This document shows, in pieces, positions 45,355-57,266 of a stretch of DNA of 64,000 nt. Each line of letters opens with the position of its first letter. The stretch's first letter is position 1. A program made the translations under genes and the position numbers. Source of the stretch: Rhabditophanes sp. KR3021 (lineage: Eukaryota > Nematoda > Chromadorea > Rhabditida > Alloionematidae); the NCBI GenBank assembly GCA_963281155.1, contig CAUJLY010000001.1, positions 124,001 to 188,000 of the forward strand, in the 5' to 3' direction. Below the pieces are notes generated by a model. It ran no database searches. It had not been told where the DNA came from and was given only the letters and a program-made list of their open reading frames with translations.

Positions 45355-45756
45355 CAATCACACAAATTATTAATCCACTTCAAAATAATTTAAATAATAC
45401 TTTTTCTCCTATTTATCACCTTTTCAAATATAAAATTGCAGATTTTTTCCAAGATATTTTAAACCGGGATCAGATAAACCAGTTTATAACCATTTCTTTT
45501 TTATATACTTGTTTTTGCGAGTTCATGTTCAAATATTTTATTGTTACGACTTTCTTACTGGTTTTTTGCTAAATAAATCTTCTGCCAATATGCTTTTGAA
45601 ATGTGTTAATTATTCACATCTTTGTACATTTATTAACACTTTTTCTTTTCTTGATTGTATGACATTCACTTATATTCAATTCTGTTATTAAATATTACAT
45701 CTCGAAGTTTTTTATAGATTCTAGATACACTTTTTTAAGTTTTCCTATTCATAAAG
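45355..45756. other. intergenic between GT43 copies
   Basis: AT-rich; an open stretch at 45509-45691 has no recognisable content and is not called. Confidence 0.4.
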
Positions 45757-46698
45757 ATGTTTCCAATATCCAATCTTTTCATATTATTAGCTCTTAAAAG
45801 GTAAAGTTAACTGATTTGGATTAATTAATAATATTTATTAATAACCAATTACTATTCTAGCTTGCTAATTACGCCCAAAGAAAACGGGTATTTGGAATTA
45901 AACAAAAACTACAATAAAATAAAGTTATCTAAAAGACAAAACTATACAACGAATATCATTGTTGTAACTCCTACGTATAAACGATTAGGTAGGATGGCTG
46001 ATATGATATCACTGGCAAATACGTTGTCTCATGTTGAAGCATTGCATTGGTTGATTATTGAGGACCAAGATCAAATATCCGATTCGTTAGATATATTTTT
46101 GGAGGACACAAATATTGAGTATACTTATTTGGGGCACAAGACACCTGATGGGTATCCTAAAAAAGGTTGGTACCAAAGAGACATGGCAGTCAAATATATT
46201 TATCTCAATCACAAAGCTCTTACCAAAGGCTATGCAAATACTGTCATATATTTCGCGGATGATGATAATACCTACGACATTCGACTTTTCAATAAATACA
46301 TCAGAAAAGTCAAGAAAATTGGAGTGTGGTGTTGTGGCTTTTTAGCAGGTCATGCAACCAGAGCTCCAATAGTTAATGAGAAGAATAAAGTTGTTGGATT
46401 TACGAATGGCAGAGAAATGATACATAACTTTCAAATTGACATGGCAATGTTTGCTATTTCAATAGATGCTATCATGACTCATCCTCATTTTGAAGTTGGC
46501 AAAACGTGTGATGATAATCGAAATGGACCCGAAAAATGCATGCTACGAAACTTTAACTTTACAATGAATGATTTTGAACCATTTGGCAAATTATCAAAAA
46601 AAAAAGGTCCCATGGAAGTTTTAGTATATCATGTTAGAACCAAAAAACCAAATGTTGTAGGTTCTGCTATGATAGAAGATTATGACATTGAAATATGA
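45757..46698 (+). CDS. GT43 glucuronyltransferase-like protein (copy 3)
   Basis: Exons 45757-45800 (44 nt, as in copy 1) and 45861-46698, intron 60 nt; about 293 residues. N-terminal anchor MFPISNLFILLALKS, then the GT43 domain: IIVVTPTYKRLGRMAD, HWLIIEDQDQ, PKKGWYQRDMA, YFADDDNTYDIRLF (intact DxD), FQIDMAMFAIS, GPEKCMLRNF (base Glu) and VYHVRTKKPN. All catalytic positions known for the family are present. Expected Golgi type II glycosyltransferase; acceptor unknown. In animals the family makes the glycosaminoglycan linker or HNK-1-like caps; three adjacent copies suggest a lineage-specific use. Confidence 0.88.
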
Positions 46699-46903
46699 AT
46701 CCATGTCAAACTTTGAATTCATTAATCATTAGTGGATGTATTATTAAAAGTCAAAACTTATTTTTAATCCGTGGTTAATAATTAAATAAATAAGTCTAAT
46801 TAATAATTAATTTATTACTTGAACATATAACTTTTTTTAAGTACTTATTTAGATTCAAAGTATTTTATTAGAATGACGAAACCATAAAACCAGTTTGCTT
46901 GAT

Positions 46904-47925
46904 ATGAATGAAGAATATTTAAAGGAAATTATTAACAACCAATCCGCTTTTTACAATGATTTGACTGATCCATATGCGTATTATTCTAAACTTCACAAGA
47001 CTATTTTTCTTATTGAATTAATTCTCTCACCGCCAATTTTAATTGCCGTCATTATCTTAATCATTGTTATTAATAAATTTACTCCGTACCATGTGAATCT
47101 CAGATTCATCTTTACAATTACGTTATCAATTGGACTTGCTTACATTGTAGTGGCAGCAATTCAAGCTATATGTGTTTTACTTTTCCCAATAAGTACAGTT
47201 ATGCTATTGTTTGCGGATTTAATAAAAACAGGATTAGGAAATGTTATCCTTTGTTTCGGGGTTATCATTACACTTGAAAGATCCGTGGCAATTGCTAAAG
47301 CTAATATTTATGACCAAGTACCTTTTCAAAAAGGATATATTCTCCTAGTAATAATTGTGTTTATTATTGCAATAATATTGAATGTGAATAAACTGTTTTG
47401 TACGTTCAATTAATCTTTAGTTTAAATAATCTTTTAGTGGTTTATAATGAAATTATTTCAATGGCTGGCATTACATTGGTTTCTTTAACATGTTTAATCA
47501 TTTATTCGTACTTGACTTATTATCAGAATAAACAATTAAAAAAAGAACTCAACAATTTAACTAATTTAATGTTAAGGTTTCAATTGCGGGAAAACAAAAA
47601 AGTTAGTATTATTATATTTATATGCCTAATATTCATAAATTGTGCTTCAATTCTAATTTGCATATTAATATTGAAAACCAAAAATGCAACATTATCTCGA
47701 GCAAACTATTTATTGTTTGGTCTAGATGTTTTTTTCTTTATTTTCTTAATCTTGACTCCCACTTTTATAATTTCATTTAACAAGAAAATATTTTTAAAAG
47801 CAGCCAAAATTCTACTCCGAAGAAACAATAATGTTGCACCTTTAAGTCAAACCAATGAAGTACATTTCGACGCACAACAAGTTACAGCTAAATATTTTCA
47901 CCATCTTCAGCTGGCTTGGTCTTAA
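46904..47925 (+). CDS. Sra-superfamily 7TM receptor, array member B2
   Basis: Exons 46904-47399 and 47438-47925, intron 38 nt; about 328 residues. Signatures: FTPYHVNLRF after TM1, LERSVAIAKANIYD after TM3, MLRFQLRENKK before TM5, and the tail KYFHHLQLAWS. The ATG at 46904 is preferred; the frame is open a little further upstream but without an ATG. No damage. Confidence 0.8.
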
Positions 47926-48109
47926 GTATCATTTCAAAAACGAATTAACTCACTTTTTTACATATATTTAATAAACATTTATTTACATACTTCTCATTAA
48001 AACTTCACCTGTCATTCTTGGATATAGGAATTGAAATAATTATCATATTTTTTGATAAAAGTTAATTCTGCTTATTTTTTCAAAAATCGACTTAATTAGT
48101 TATTATAAA

Positions 48110-49144
48110 ATGGTAAATATTGACATTAATTTTTTGATCTTCAATATTCAGAATATATCCATCTTTTACGGTGATATTCAGGACACGAAAATGTATTATA
48201 ATCCTCAATTTTACTATTTGTACCTATTTTTTGTAGCATCATCACCTTTTTTGATTTTCTTACTCATCATCTGTATCTACATCGGCGTCTTTTATTCAAC
48301 TTACCCACACAACTTAAAACTCATATTTTGTTTAATGGCCACAAATGCAGCTTTTTTTCGTTTCAATTAATTTTGTCCTCTCCATATACATTACTCAATT
48401 TGAAGAAAATTTATTTGCCATATTCTATTGTGATATTTTCAAATCAATTTTCGGTGTTGCCAATGCCTTGAAATGTGGTGTAATTACGTATGAAAGATAT
48501 ATTGCACTAAAAAGAGCTCGTACTTATGATTTAGAATGTCTAAATAAACTTTATATTGTTCATGAACTATTTATTTTTGTACTTGCAATTATTTTTGTTA
48601 TGAATAATTTATTTAGTAAGTTGCTTATTCATCAATTCGATTTATATATTTTTTAGTATTTGTGAATGATGCGATAATGTGGTTAGCTAATTTCGGCATG
48701 GCTGTTGGTTCCATTTTTGTTTATATCAAAATTAATAATGTACAAGGGAAGTTGTTGAAAAAAGAGTTAACTTCCAAAAGTCAACTTTCTTATCGGTTTC
48801 AGCTTATTTCAAATCGAAGGGTTAGCATTCTTGTATTTGTATTCCTTTTTTTCCTGGCCTTTTTTTGCGTAACTAGTAGTTTAGCAGTCTTTGGCATTCG
48901 TTACACAATTGTTTCAAGAGTATATTATACTTTGTCAGTTGACATTGGCCACTATGTCTGTGGATTCGGTACCTGCACAGTATTCATTTACGAAACTAGA
49001 AGTATATTCAAAAAACTTTTCTTTCAAACTTATTTCAAAAAGAAAAGTTTGATCAAACCTAATTTAACAAATATCGAAATTGAACAAAGAAACAAAGTTG
49101 TAACTGATCGTTATTTTATTCAATTCAATTCAAGTTGGAATTAA
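48110..49144 (+). pseudogene. Sra-superfamily 7TM receptor B3 with one frameshift at a T7 run
   Basis: The first part (48110 to about 48360) ends TNAAFF and must shift one base within GCTTTTTTTCG (about 48352-48360) to continue SINFVLSIYITQFEEN; dropping one T restores the frame. The later intron 48616-48656 (41 nt) and last exon 48657-49144 are normal, with ERYIALKRARTYD, SYRFQLISNRR and the tail RYFIQFNSSWN. Otherwise a complete receptor. Whether it is a real loss or a base-calling error at the homopolymer cannot be decided here. Confidence 0.7.
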
Positions 49145-49339
49145 GCATTTATTTAAGATAAATATTAAAACTGTTCATTCAAAGAGTGTCATATAACTAA
49201 ATCTTTCATGTTTCTAATTTATAGAGAAATCGAATTGTAACAGGTGGACATTAATTAAAAATAAATCTGTTATTAAATATTTTTTTATTCAGGCATACCC
49301 TTCTTCCGTAAACGTCACTTTTTTATAAATTTGTCTTAT

Positions 49340-49927
49340 ATTCCTTATCCAGATAGTAAATATGAACTTTATTTAGCTTTATAAGCTTAACACAATATGT
49401 ATAATAGATGATAATGCTTGTGAACGGGGGAAGGATGAAATGAGATGGATGTGTGATTTATATTAGTGTCACTGTAGGAAGAGATGTGTCAATAATATTA
49501 TTCTTTGTTTATCTTTATTTGTACACAGTTCAACAAAAATTGTATCAAAAGGAATCAAAGAATTTGACCTCACTGGCATTTCGTTTCCAGTTAAAAGAGA
49601 ACCAGAAAGTCTGCTTAATGATATTCATTATAATAATTGGAGATGCATTTATAAGTGGAGCAACTAGTATTATACAACGGAAAACGTATTATGACAGTGA
49701 ATTAAAAATTAAATTATATCACCAATGGATTGCTCATACCTCTTGACTTTATTACTTTTTTCATTCTTGTTTGCGTATCTGTATCCGAATCTAATTATTA
49801 AATTTTTCGCCAACTATTTAATTTAAAAACAGCTGTTAAACCAGCCATCACTAAACTAGAAACAGAAAGAAAGAATATGGAGGCGACTTATTTGCACTTT
49901 CTTACAACTATAGAAGTATGGAAATGA
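49340..49927 (+). pseudogene. relic of an array receptor (B4)
   Basis: Only scattered parts remain: a weak N-terminal piece near 49340-49390 (PYPDSKYELYLAL), then 49453-49740 with TM4 to TM5 (FRFQLKENQKVCLM, ISGATSII), then in another frame DFITFFILVCVSVS, a stop, and the tail KLETERKNMEATYLHFL. TM1-TM3 are missing. It lies between intact or nearly intact copies, so it is a decayed tandem duplicate. Confidence 0.75.
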
Positions 49928-50115
49928 TTCGTTAAATCACTTTCTTAATACCGTACTCTGCGACCTTTTTATATGCTTTTGAATTATTAAATAAAATGTC
50001 TTTAATTTACATGTGTAAAAATGATGCCCTTATGAATACTTAAATTACATTACAAATTAATAACTAAATATTTATTGGTTCTAATCTAATAAATCAAACT
50101 TTATTTTATAGTACG

Positions 50116-51162
50116 ATGAATACCACGCCACTGACTACATCTTTTCTTATTTCTCCTTATTCATTCCTTCATTCTTCAAACTATGATGAATCTTACTTTT
50201 ATTCTAATACATTTTGGCTTTTAGCAATAGTTGATTTAGTTTTGTCGATACTTCAATTTTTTGTTTTATTTTCTTTATTAATAACTTTCTTCACATTCAC
50301 TCCTTACCATCGCAATAGTAAATTCATCCAAGGATGTATTGCAGGTTCGTGCTTACTAAATACATTTCTAACCATTCTTGAACAAACATTCTTTTTAATT
50401 CATAAATTAAGTTATTCTGTTTTCCTTTACATAACATTTATAAAAATTATTTCTTTAAATTGGATTACCTTACAACCTTTACCCATAACTACAGAAAGGT
50501 TTTTTGCTCTTAAGTATGTTCGTTTCTATGAAAAGAGCCATTTTAATAAGAAGTATTTTTTATTCCAATTAATTAATTTATCCCTAGCAGTTCTAATAAC
50601 TGCTAATAAGGCTTTTTGTAAGTTTAAACCTATCATTAAAGCACCCAACCTTTATCATATTTAAGTGTACGTAAATGACAAAATATTAACAGTCCTTGTA
50701 TGTACGCAAGCAATTGTATCTTTAACTTTCTTTTGGTTTCTTGGAGAATATCAGAAACAATTGTGGGAAAAAGAATGTGACATGACAAATAAGTCAAGAT
50801 ACAAGTTATCTTATAGATTTCAGTTATCTCAAGGCAAACGAACTTTTAAAATTGTTCTTTCCGTCTTAATTGGCATCCTTACACTCATCCTTATCTGGAC
50901 ATTTCTTACGGAAATGAGTGAACACAAAATATTGAAATCAATAGTTATTTCAATGATGCTTGATTATATATCAATTATTGTTATTTTTGTTTTTAATGTT
51001 GCTTACATCTCAAACAACAAAACATCAACGAAAAACGCCTTGCTTAAGTTATGTGGTAAATCAAACAAAGTAAACATCAGTATAACTGTCAATGATCTTC
51101 AAATCCACCCAAATGACGTTGGTTCAATATATTTCAATCAAATTGACCAAGCGTGGAATTGA
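50116..51162 (+). CDS. Sra-superfamily 7TM receptor, array member B5
   Basis: Exons 50116-50617 and 50666-51162, intron 48 nt; about 332 residues. Signatures: FTPYHRNSKF after TM1, TERFFALKYVRFYE after TM3, SYRFQLSQGKR before TM5 and the tail IYFNQIDQAWN. No damage seen. Confidence 0.8.
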
Positions 51163-51454
51163 TTTGATAAAAAACGGATACTTATTAAGTTTCTTTTTGT
51201 AACTTTTAAATGACTCGATAAACATTTTTTGCATAACTCCTATTGCGTATTAGTACAACATTTTAACGATAAGCGGCTCCTTACCCACTGGTCTAATAAG
51301 CAATAATTAGAATTAACAGGTGTAATTTATTTAACGCTACCTTACCCATAAGAGTGGCTATTTGTTTACTTCAAATAAATAATATTTTGTGTAATACCAA
51401 AAGAGTAAGCTGCTTTATTTTCAAATATACTTACTCCAAATATTATTGTAAGTG

Positions 51455-52524
51455 ATGACTTTTTTTGAATATTTGCAAACACACATCACAAACACATCCT
51501 TATTTTGTGGAGCTTTAATTGGAATTACTCAAGATCAGTATGCATATTACAGTATCTTTTATATTTTGCTAGTTATTACGTCGCCGTTTGTTTTAGCTTT
51601 ACTATATATTGATATATTAATTCTCTACAAGTTTACAATTTATCATTCAAATTTAAGACATAATATTATAGCGTGTGCATATTCTGCTGCTTCATACACA
51701 ATAATCGTCATCATTCAATCCTTGAAATTTATAGCAAAAGATTCTGGTCCTGTGTTTACATTTTTTATGGACTTTTTAACCTTTTTTATTTCATATACTT
51801 TTTCCTTTCGCAGTCTTATACTCTTGTATGAACGTGTACAGGCAATTAAAGGTGCTCGTTCATACGATTCACAGAGTTATAACCATTGGTTTATAGTGTT
51901 TGAATTTGCAAACATACTTTATTCATTTGTTAATGCTGCAAATGTTGCCTTTGGTAAGTGCTTCTTTTCTTATTAATTCTTAAATATCATTCTTTTTTCC
52001 AGAATTCTTTAATACTCTCATAACACCACTTTTCTTTTTTTGGCTGATTTGATGGCTATGTTTATCTTTGGATGCTATTCCAAAATTGCAAGGAAGCAAT
52101 GGGAAGAGGAATTGTATACGAAATCTTCACTTGGATACAGGTAAAATTTGGCCTTCCTAAAGTCTTAATTTAAATCCACCATAGATTCCAAATCCAAGAA
52201 AATTTGAGAATTTTCTGGGCAGTCCAAACAATATTTTTTATATTATGCATAAGTTCAATTTTGACGACATTCATGGCAATAGTAGCTAATATGCATGTAG
52301 CACAAAGATTGGACAGTATTTTGGTATTCAATGCATTTGTGTTGTTTGCAATAGCTGTGGCAGCGTCTGTTTTATTATTTGCCCACAAATCTGCTTTAAC
52401 CAAAATATTTCCTTGTTTTTTTAAAAAAAACAAAATTGAAGTCATTTTGTCGAGTGAAGATAAGATTAGGGAGAACAAAAAGATTACAGACAATTATTTT
52501 AATCAATATGAAACACAGTGGTGA
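51455..52524 (+). pseudogene. Sra-superfamily 7TM receptor B6 with one frameshift at a T7 run
   Basis: Exons 51455-51953, 52003-52140 and 52185-52524 (introns 49 and 44 nt). In exon 2 the frame ITPLFFF breaks in CTTTTCTTTTTTTGGCTG (about 52028-52045); adding one T continues LADLMAMFIFGCYSK. The remaining signatures are normal: TIYHSNLRH, YERVQAIKGARSYD, the spliced GYRFQIQENLR and the tail NYFNQYETQW at the stop. As with B3, homopolymer error or true loss is open. The ATG at 51455 is preferred. Confidence 0.7.
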
Positions 52525-52830
52525 GGCAATTAAAAAATGTAACGCAATCATCACATAACCCAATTAAATAGAAACGGCGTAGTGTTGTAATAATTCATAC
52601 ATATTTAATCTAAACTTAATTTAATTATACATATTTTGTGACCTTTGATAAACAAATTTTTATTACGCCATTTTAATTGGATAATTTTAATAGTACTTCA
52701 AAAGGTGAATCTCAAACTAGCATTTACACCTTTAATTCTTAAACTTTCAACCAATCTTAAAGTCTTATCCAAGTTTGTCATAAACATTTTACCATAATTT
52801 ATTTAAACTCATAACAAACTTATTTTGGTT
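52525..52830. other. intergenic between array receptors
   Basis: AT-rich spacer, nothing recognised. Confidence 0.45.
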
Positions 52831-53905
52831 ATGAACTTTTCAATTAAAATGTCACAATTTGTTTCAAATGATTCTTTCTTTATGTATGCTATTAATAATA
52901 TATCAATGCTTTATCAACCAATATACCTCAACTTAGCTATCTTCCACCTTTGTTTGACACCAATTGTGATTATCTCACAATTAATGACTATTTATATTTG
53001 GTGCTGTATCACAACAGTTCATTTAAATTTAAAATTCATCTCAGCCGTTTTCTTTTCTATCAACATCATTGATATGATAATTATCGGAGTTGAAGCTGTT
53101 TACAAAATAAATTATACAATCGACCATAATTATTACGTTTTCTTTGAAATAATCAAATTCATGTTTGCTTATGCCAATGGCCAATTTATTTTTTTAATTT
53201 TCTTTGAAAGATGTACTGGAATATATTATGCTAGGACTTATTCAAAAACTAACATTTCATACAAATATATACCAGCAATAATCTTGAACATTTTTATTGC
53301 ATCTGCCATCACTTTGAATCATGTGTTTGGTAAGTTAACTTTTAAATCCTAATATTTGTTTAAATTAGTCTTCATGAGCGAATTATTACACCCTATAATA
53401 TGTGGAACTTTATCATTAATTGCCTTTGTAATTTACAATATTCTTATGTATAAACAAAAACGGCAATTCAAAGAAGAATTTGCTAAGAAAACCGACTTAA
53501 ATTATAGGTATGTATTACAATTAATTTGACTTTTAATAATCTAATAATTGGAATAGATATCAACTTATAGAGAACAAAAAAATTTTCTTAATGATACAAA
53601 CATTTTTGTGTGTCTTATCTTTGGCTACTGTTTCCGGTTCATTAAACATACTAGCAGTCAAGTTTGGTTTTATAAATTATTTTGTTTGTTCATGTGGTTT
53701 TGATTTGGCATATTCAATTGCAGTTTTGGCAATTCCTTTCGTAATCATCTACTTTCAAAAGGATGTCATTTTGAAAGCATTCAATTCGAGATTTAAAGTT
53801 ACTAATTCTGTCACAATAAAAGTTATCCCAATCGATCACAAGTTGATAACAAATGCAAAGGAGTCTAATATTTATTTCGAACAATTTCAAAATGCATGGA
53901 ATTGA
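52831..53905 (+). CDS. Sra-superfamily 7TM receptor, array member B7
   Basis: Exons 52831-53329, 53369-53507 and 53557-53905 (introns 39 and 49 nt); 329 codons including the stop. Signatures: TTVHLNLKF after TM1, FERCTGIYYARTYS after TM3, the spliced NYRYQLIENKK before TM5 and the tail IYFEQFQNAWN. The three-exon layout is shared with B6, so the two are probably sister copies. No damage seen. Confidence 0.8.
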
Positions 53906-53956
53906 CTATTCAAGAAAAGTCCTTATTTTAGATACATATTTATGATCTCGCAATAA

Positions 53957-54075
53957 TATTAGTTACCGAAACATGGCAATCCTCAATTGATTCTAATGGA
54001 CATTTGAATGCGTTTCTGAAATACAGATAAATTTCGAATCAAATCAGTAACACGGACATACGGCAACTATGTGGA
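53957..54075 (-). pseudogene. relic of an M13 peptidase last exon
   Basis: The plus-strand text CATTTGAATGCGTTTCTGAAA ... CAGTAACACGGACATACGGC closely matches the last exon of the M13 gene at about 57300-57410 (CAATTAAATGCATTTCTGAAA ... CAGTAACACGGGCGTACGGC). The copy has small deletions and no open frame. Confidence 0.75.
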
Positions 54076-55050
54076 TACATTTTGTTGACTTCTATTTTTT
54101 GCGAATATTATTTAATTGTATTTATTTAAACTGACTTATTGCCACTTATTTTGTATCTTTTTTGCGCGTGTTAGTACGCCTGTTTGTATTACCATTAGTT
54201 ATACAATCAGATATATTGAAGTGTAAATTAGTTGTTTTCAAAATGTAGAGCTAATCATGAAGTATTGTTTTGGAAGTCACTTTGATAACCAATCGATCAC
54301 TCTGAATTTGGTATTAAGAAATTGATGATCGCAGAAATACATATTTCAGTAAAATAAAAAGTATTAAAGTATGTGTTGTTTAATTCAAAAGTCAATGCTT
54401 ACCAATGTATGGCATGATCGAAACGTTTGGTGAGTCATATCATAGCTACTAATTAAGGCCTATGTCTTAAGTTAATTATTGACATTATCGTTTGTTGTAA
54501 TTTGATGTCCGAAAAAGGGTTAGATGAGTAATTAATGAAATCTAAAAAAGTATAATATTATTTAAGAGATAATAATTAACAGAGTTAATTTAATTGGTAA
54601 TCATTAAAATTTCAAAGTTATTGCCTCAGTTTGATTATTTTTAATGTTGGACTTGGTAATTTCAATTGTCAGTAAATATTAGTTTTTTATTTCATTAGTC
54701 ATTATTGAAACGCGTATTCTTTTGCTTAAATAGTGTATGCTGCAAATAGATTGTTTACTTTAAATGATACAAATGCTTGGTATCAAATATATCTATTTAT
54801 TCATTAGGTATTCTAGCACTCAAAATCGTGAATATCATTTTTATATGAACCCAATAACAACATTTGAAGAAAGTTAAATATTGTTGTTTATTTAGATGAT
54901 TTAAATAACAAACTAATGTCTTTGTATAATTATTACAAAAAAATATAATCACAATCTTTTGAAACTTGATTATCATGTGGACATTTAAAAAAAATTGCGA
55001 TAAAAGTGATCAAAGGGCATTTTGATATCCCATCTGATTCCACACATGAC
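54076..55050. other. intergenic; contains a duplicated segment
   Basis: Bases about 54280-54440 resemble 56300-56445: both have a TTGATAA(C/T)CAATC start, TATTAAGAAAT, and a GCATGGCATGATC- or GTATGGCATGATC-like core. No gene seen in the rest. Confidence 0.45.
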
Positions 55051-56080
55051 CTAATACATAACATAGTCATATGTGTGTTCTGAGGTATTAGAGGTTGTTT
55101 CAGGTATTGAAGTTGCTGTGGTTGATGGCTGAAGTGATAAATTAAGATCTCCGGTTGGGAGAGTCCCGAAAGCTCTTCCATCTTTGTCTGGATGGTTCCC
55201 ATTATCATCTGGATATTTGCCGTTTTTGTCTGGATATCTGCCGTCTTTGTCTGGATATCTGCCGTTAGCATCTGGATAATTGCCGTTAGCATCTGGATAG
55301 TTCCCATTATCATCCGGATATTTTCCATTTCTGTCTGGATATCTGCCGTTTTTATCTGGATAATTCCCATTATCATCTGGATATTTTCCGTTTTTATCTG
55401 GATATCTGCCGTTTTTATCTGGATAGTTCCCATTATCATCTGGATAGTTTCCATTATCATCCGGATATTTTCCGTTTCTGTCTGGATATCTGCCGTTAGC
55501 ATCTGGATAGTTCCCACTATCATCCGGATATTTTCCGTTTCTGTCTGGATATCTGCCGTTAGCATCTGGATAGTTCCCATTGTCATCTGGATAGTTTCCG
55601 TTAGCATTGGGGAAATACCCGTTAACGGCAGTATACTTGACCAAATATTTTTTGGTGAACCAATATAAAGGTGCAGTGATTGAGATGGTCATAATTAAAC
55701 CTATAACAAGCTTAATTATCCAATGACCTAAATAAATTTGAAATCTAATAAGAAAATGCGTATTTCTGCATGATGGGCAGATGTAGCTTATATGGAGGTA
55801 GTCGACGGATAAATATAACATTATAGTAATTATGATTGCTATAATTAAACATAAAATAAGCTTCCATTTCCAATCTAGTTTAGCTAGTTGTTTTTTAAAT
55901 TTAATACGATTCGGTTCTGGATCAATTGTTGGAGGTATTTTTACAATCGTTTCATTTATTCTAAATAGTAATAATGGCTGTTAGAATTAAACTTCTTCCT
56001 TTTTGTGAAAGAACTTACATTTTTTTTGGAGATGATGGTGTTATAAACGGTTCACTGGATCTTTTATCATTTGGTAACAT
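55051..56080 (-). CDS. two-pass membrane protein with NGxYPDx heptad repeats
   Basis: Exons 56080-56019 and 55960-55051, with a 58-nt intron (GTAAGT...TATTTAG); 323 residues. N-terminal 70 residues are hydrophilic (PPTIDPEPNRIKFKKQ), then a first membrane segment (LILCLIIAIIITIMLYLSV), a loop with ICPSC, and a second segment (IIKLVIGLIMTISITAPLYW). Then come 21 heptads NG(N/R/K)YPD(D/A/K/R) and a Ser/Thr-rich tail (LQPSTTATSIPETTS). The intron join gives an in-frame ATG, TM1 and TM2, and the 21-bp units keep coding phase. With both termini on one side, the repeat arm would be outside or inside together with the N-terminus. I do not recognise a family; the repeat resembles no nematode domain I can name. 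Confidence 0.8.
55180..55620 (-). repeat. 21-bp coding minisatellite (about 21 units)
   Basis: Tandem 21-nt units coding NGxYPDx. Units vary at the x positions in an ordered way: the triplet NGRYPDR-NGKYPDD-NGNYPDx recurs, giving a 63-bp higher-order period. Synonymous and non-synonymous changes are both seen. Confidence 0.9.
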
Positions 56081-57125
56081 AGTGATGGTTTGCACGTTAC
56101 TTCAAATGGCAATATCTTTAGAAATATTATTTAAAATATTAAGTTTAAAAAAGATACTTTTTATAAGTAAATGTGTAATAGATAGTCCCTTTTATGAAAC
56201 AAAAAATATCTAAAATGACATTTATATTAGTAGTTTTGAAATTAAAGTAAACTGTCTATCAAAATAATGATAACACAACTATGTTTAAAGTGTAATGACT
56301 TGATAATCAATCCATTTAAGTGTAATATTAAGAAATCGAGAATAATATAATTTTTTTATTAAATGGAATAGGGAGTAGTAATTTTTTATCTCTAAATTTA
56401 AAAGTTAGTGATTACTAATGCATGGCATGATCTACACGTTTTTTGCTTAATAATTGCCCACACACGCCAATAATTATTAAACTGCGTACTAAAAATCACA
56501 TTTTTAGTTAGTAAAATAAAAATGATAGTTGTATTCTCTAATAATACATACAAACAATTTTTAAATAATGATGACTTTATTATTAATATAAATGAATATA
56601 AGTAAGCATATCAACCTACTTGAACACAATTCGACATTCTTTAGATCTCTTTTCTTAACTACAAGGAAGTTGTTGAGCGAACCGAGATGACTAACAAAAT
56701 ATTTCAAAACATGGTCGGCTATCCCTATTAAAAGACAAACACATATACAAATACTTGTTAAAATGATACTGATAATAAAATAAGTGAACACAGGTGATTA
56801 TTGAAGATAAATATCTAAGAAGATCACTTTTTTCTTGAGCACTACTCATTGCACCCCATGTTATTGTGATAATATGAGTCTAAATAAATGCTTAGACATA
56901 CCTATGAAGCGTTGATTAAAAGGTGTTTACTTCACAACACCCAAGTATATGACTAATTAAATAGATTATTGTTTACAAAAATAAATTAAATGAGTTGTCC
57001 ATAAAATTTAGATTTTTTTGTTATGATTTAAAAAACCTGTAATATTCTTTTGACTGGGAAGTAAGAATTTACAAAAGTTAATTGAATGTGCAACGTTTAA
57101 AGGTGTTATTTTACAAACATTTAAT
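56081..57125. other. intergenic; contains a duplicated segment and a doubtful small frame
   Basis: Bases about 56300-56445 match 54280-54440. A 76-codon minus-strand frame (56561-56791) starts with a hydrophobic segment (FIISIILTSICICVCLLIG) but has nothing else recognisable; it could be a small membrane protein or noise. Confidence 0.4.
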
Positions 57126-57240
57126 AATAAATTTAAAATTACTAAATTTGTCCTAATAAAGTCATCCTAATAGATGTAAAGTTGGCAACAAATGCTAAAC
57201 CAATATTTATTTTCAACAATTTTAAAACACTTCTAAATTA
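57126..57240 (+). pseudogene. relic of an array receptor C-terminus
   Basis: AAAATTACTAAATTTGTC ... GTTGGCAACAAATGCTAAA ... ATATTTATTTTCAACAATTT lines up with the last about 110 nt of receptor B7 (AAAGTTACTAATTCTGTC ... TTGATAACAAATGCAAAG ... ATATTTATTTCGAACAATTT). Stops and indels are present. It precedes the M13 gene exactly as B7 precedes the M13 relic at 53957. Confidence 0.75.
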
Positions 57241-57266
57241 AGATACTAATTTATATTTATATGTGT

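Noticed and set aside
55192..55668. Plus-strand open frame of Ile/Trp/Val repeats over the heptad array, and a second minus frame of Met/Gln repeats
   Set aside because: Both are other frames of the 21-bp repeat, which stays open in several frames. Only the NGxYPD frame joins a good start, intron and membrane segments.
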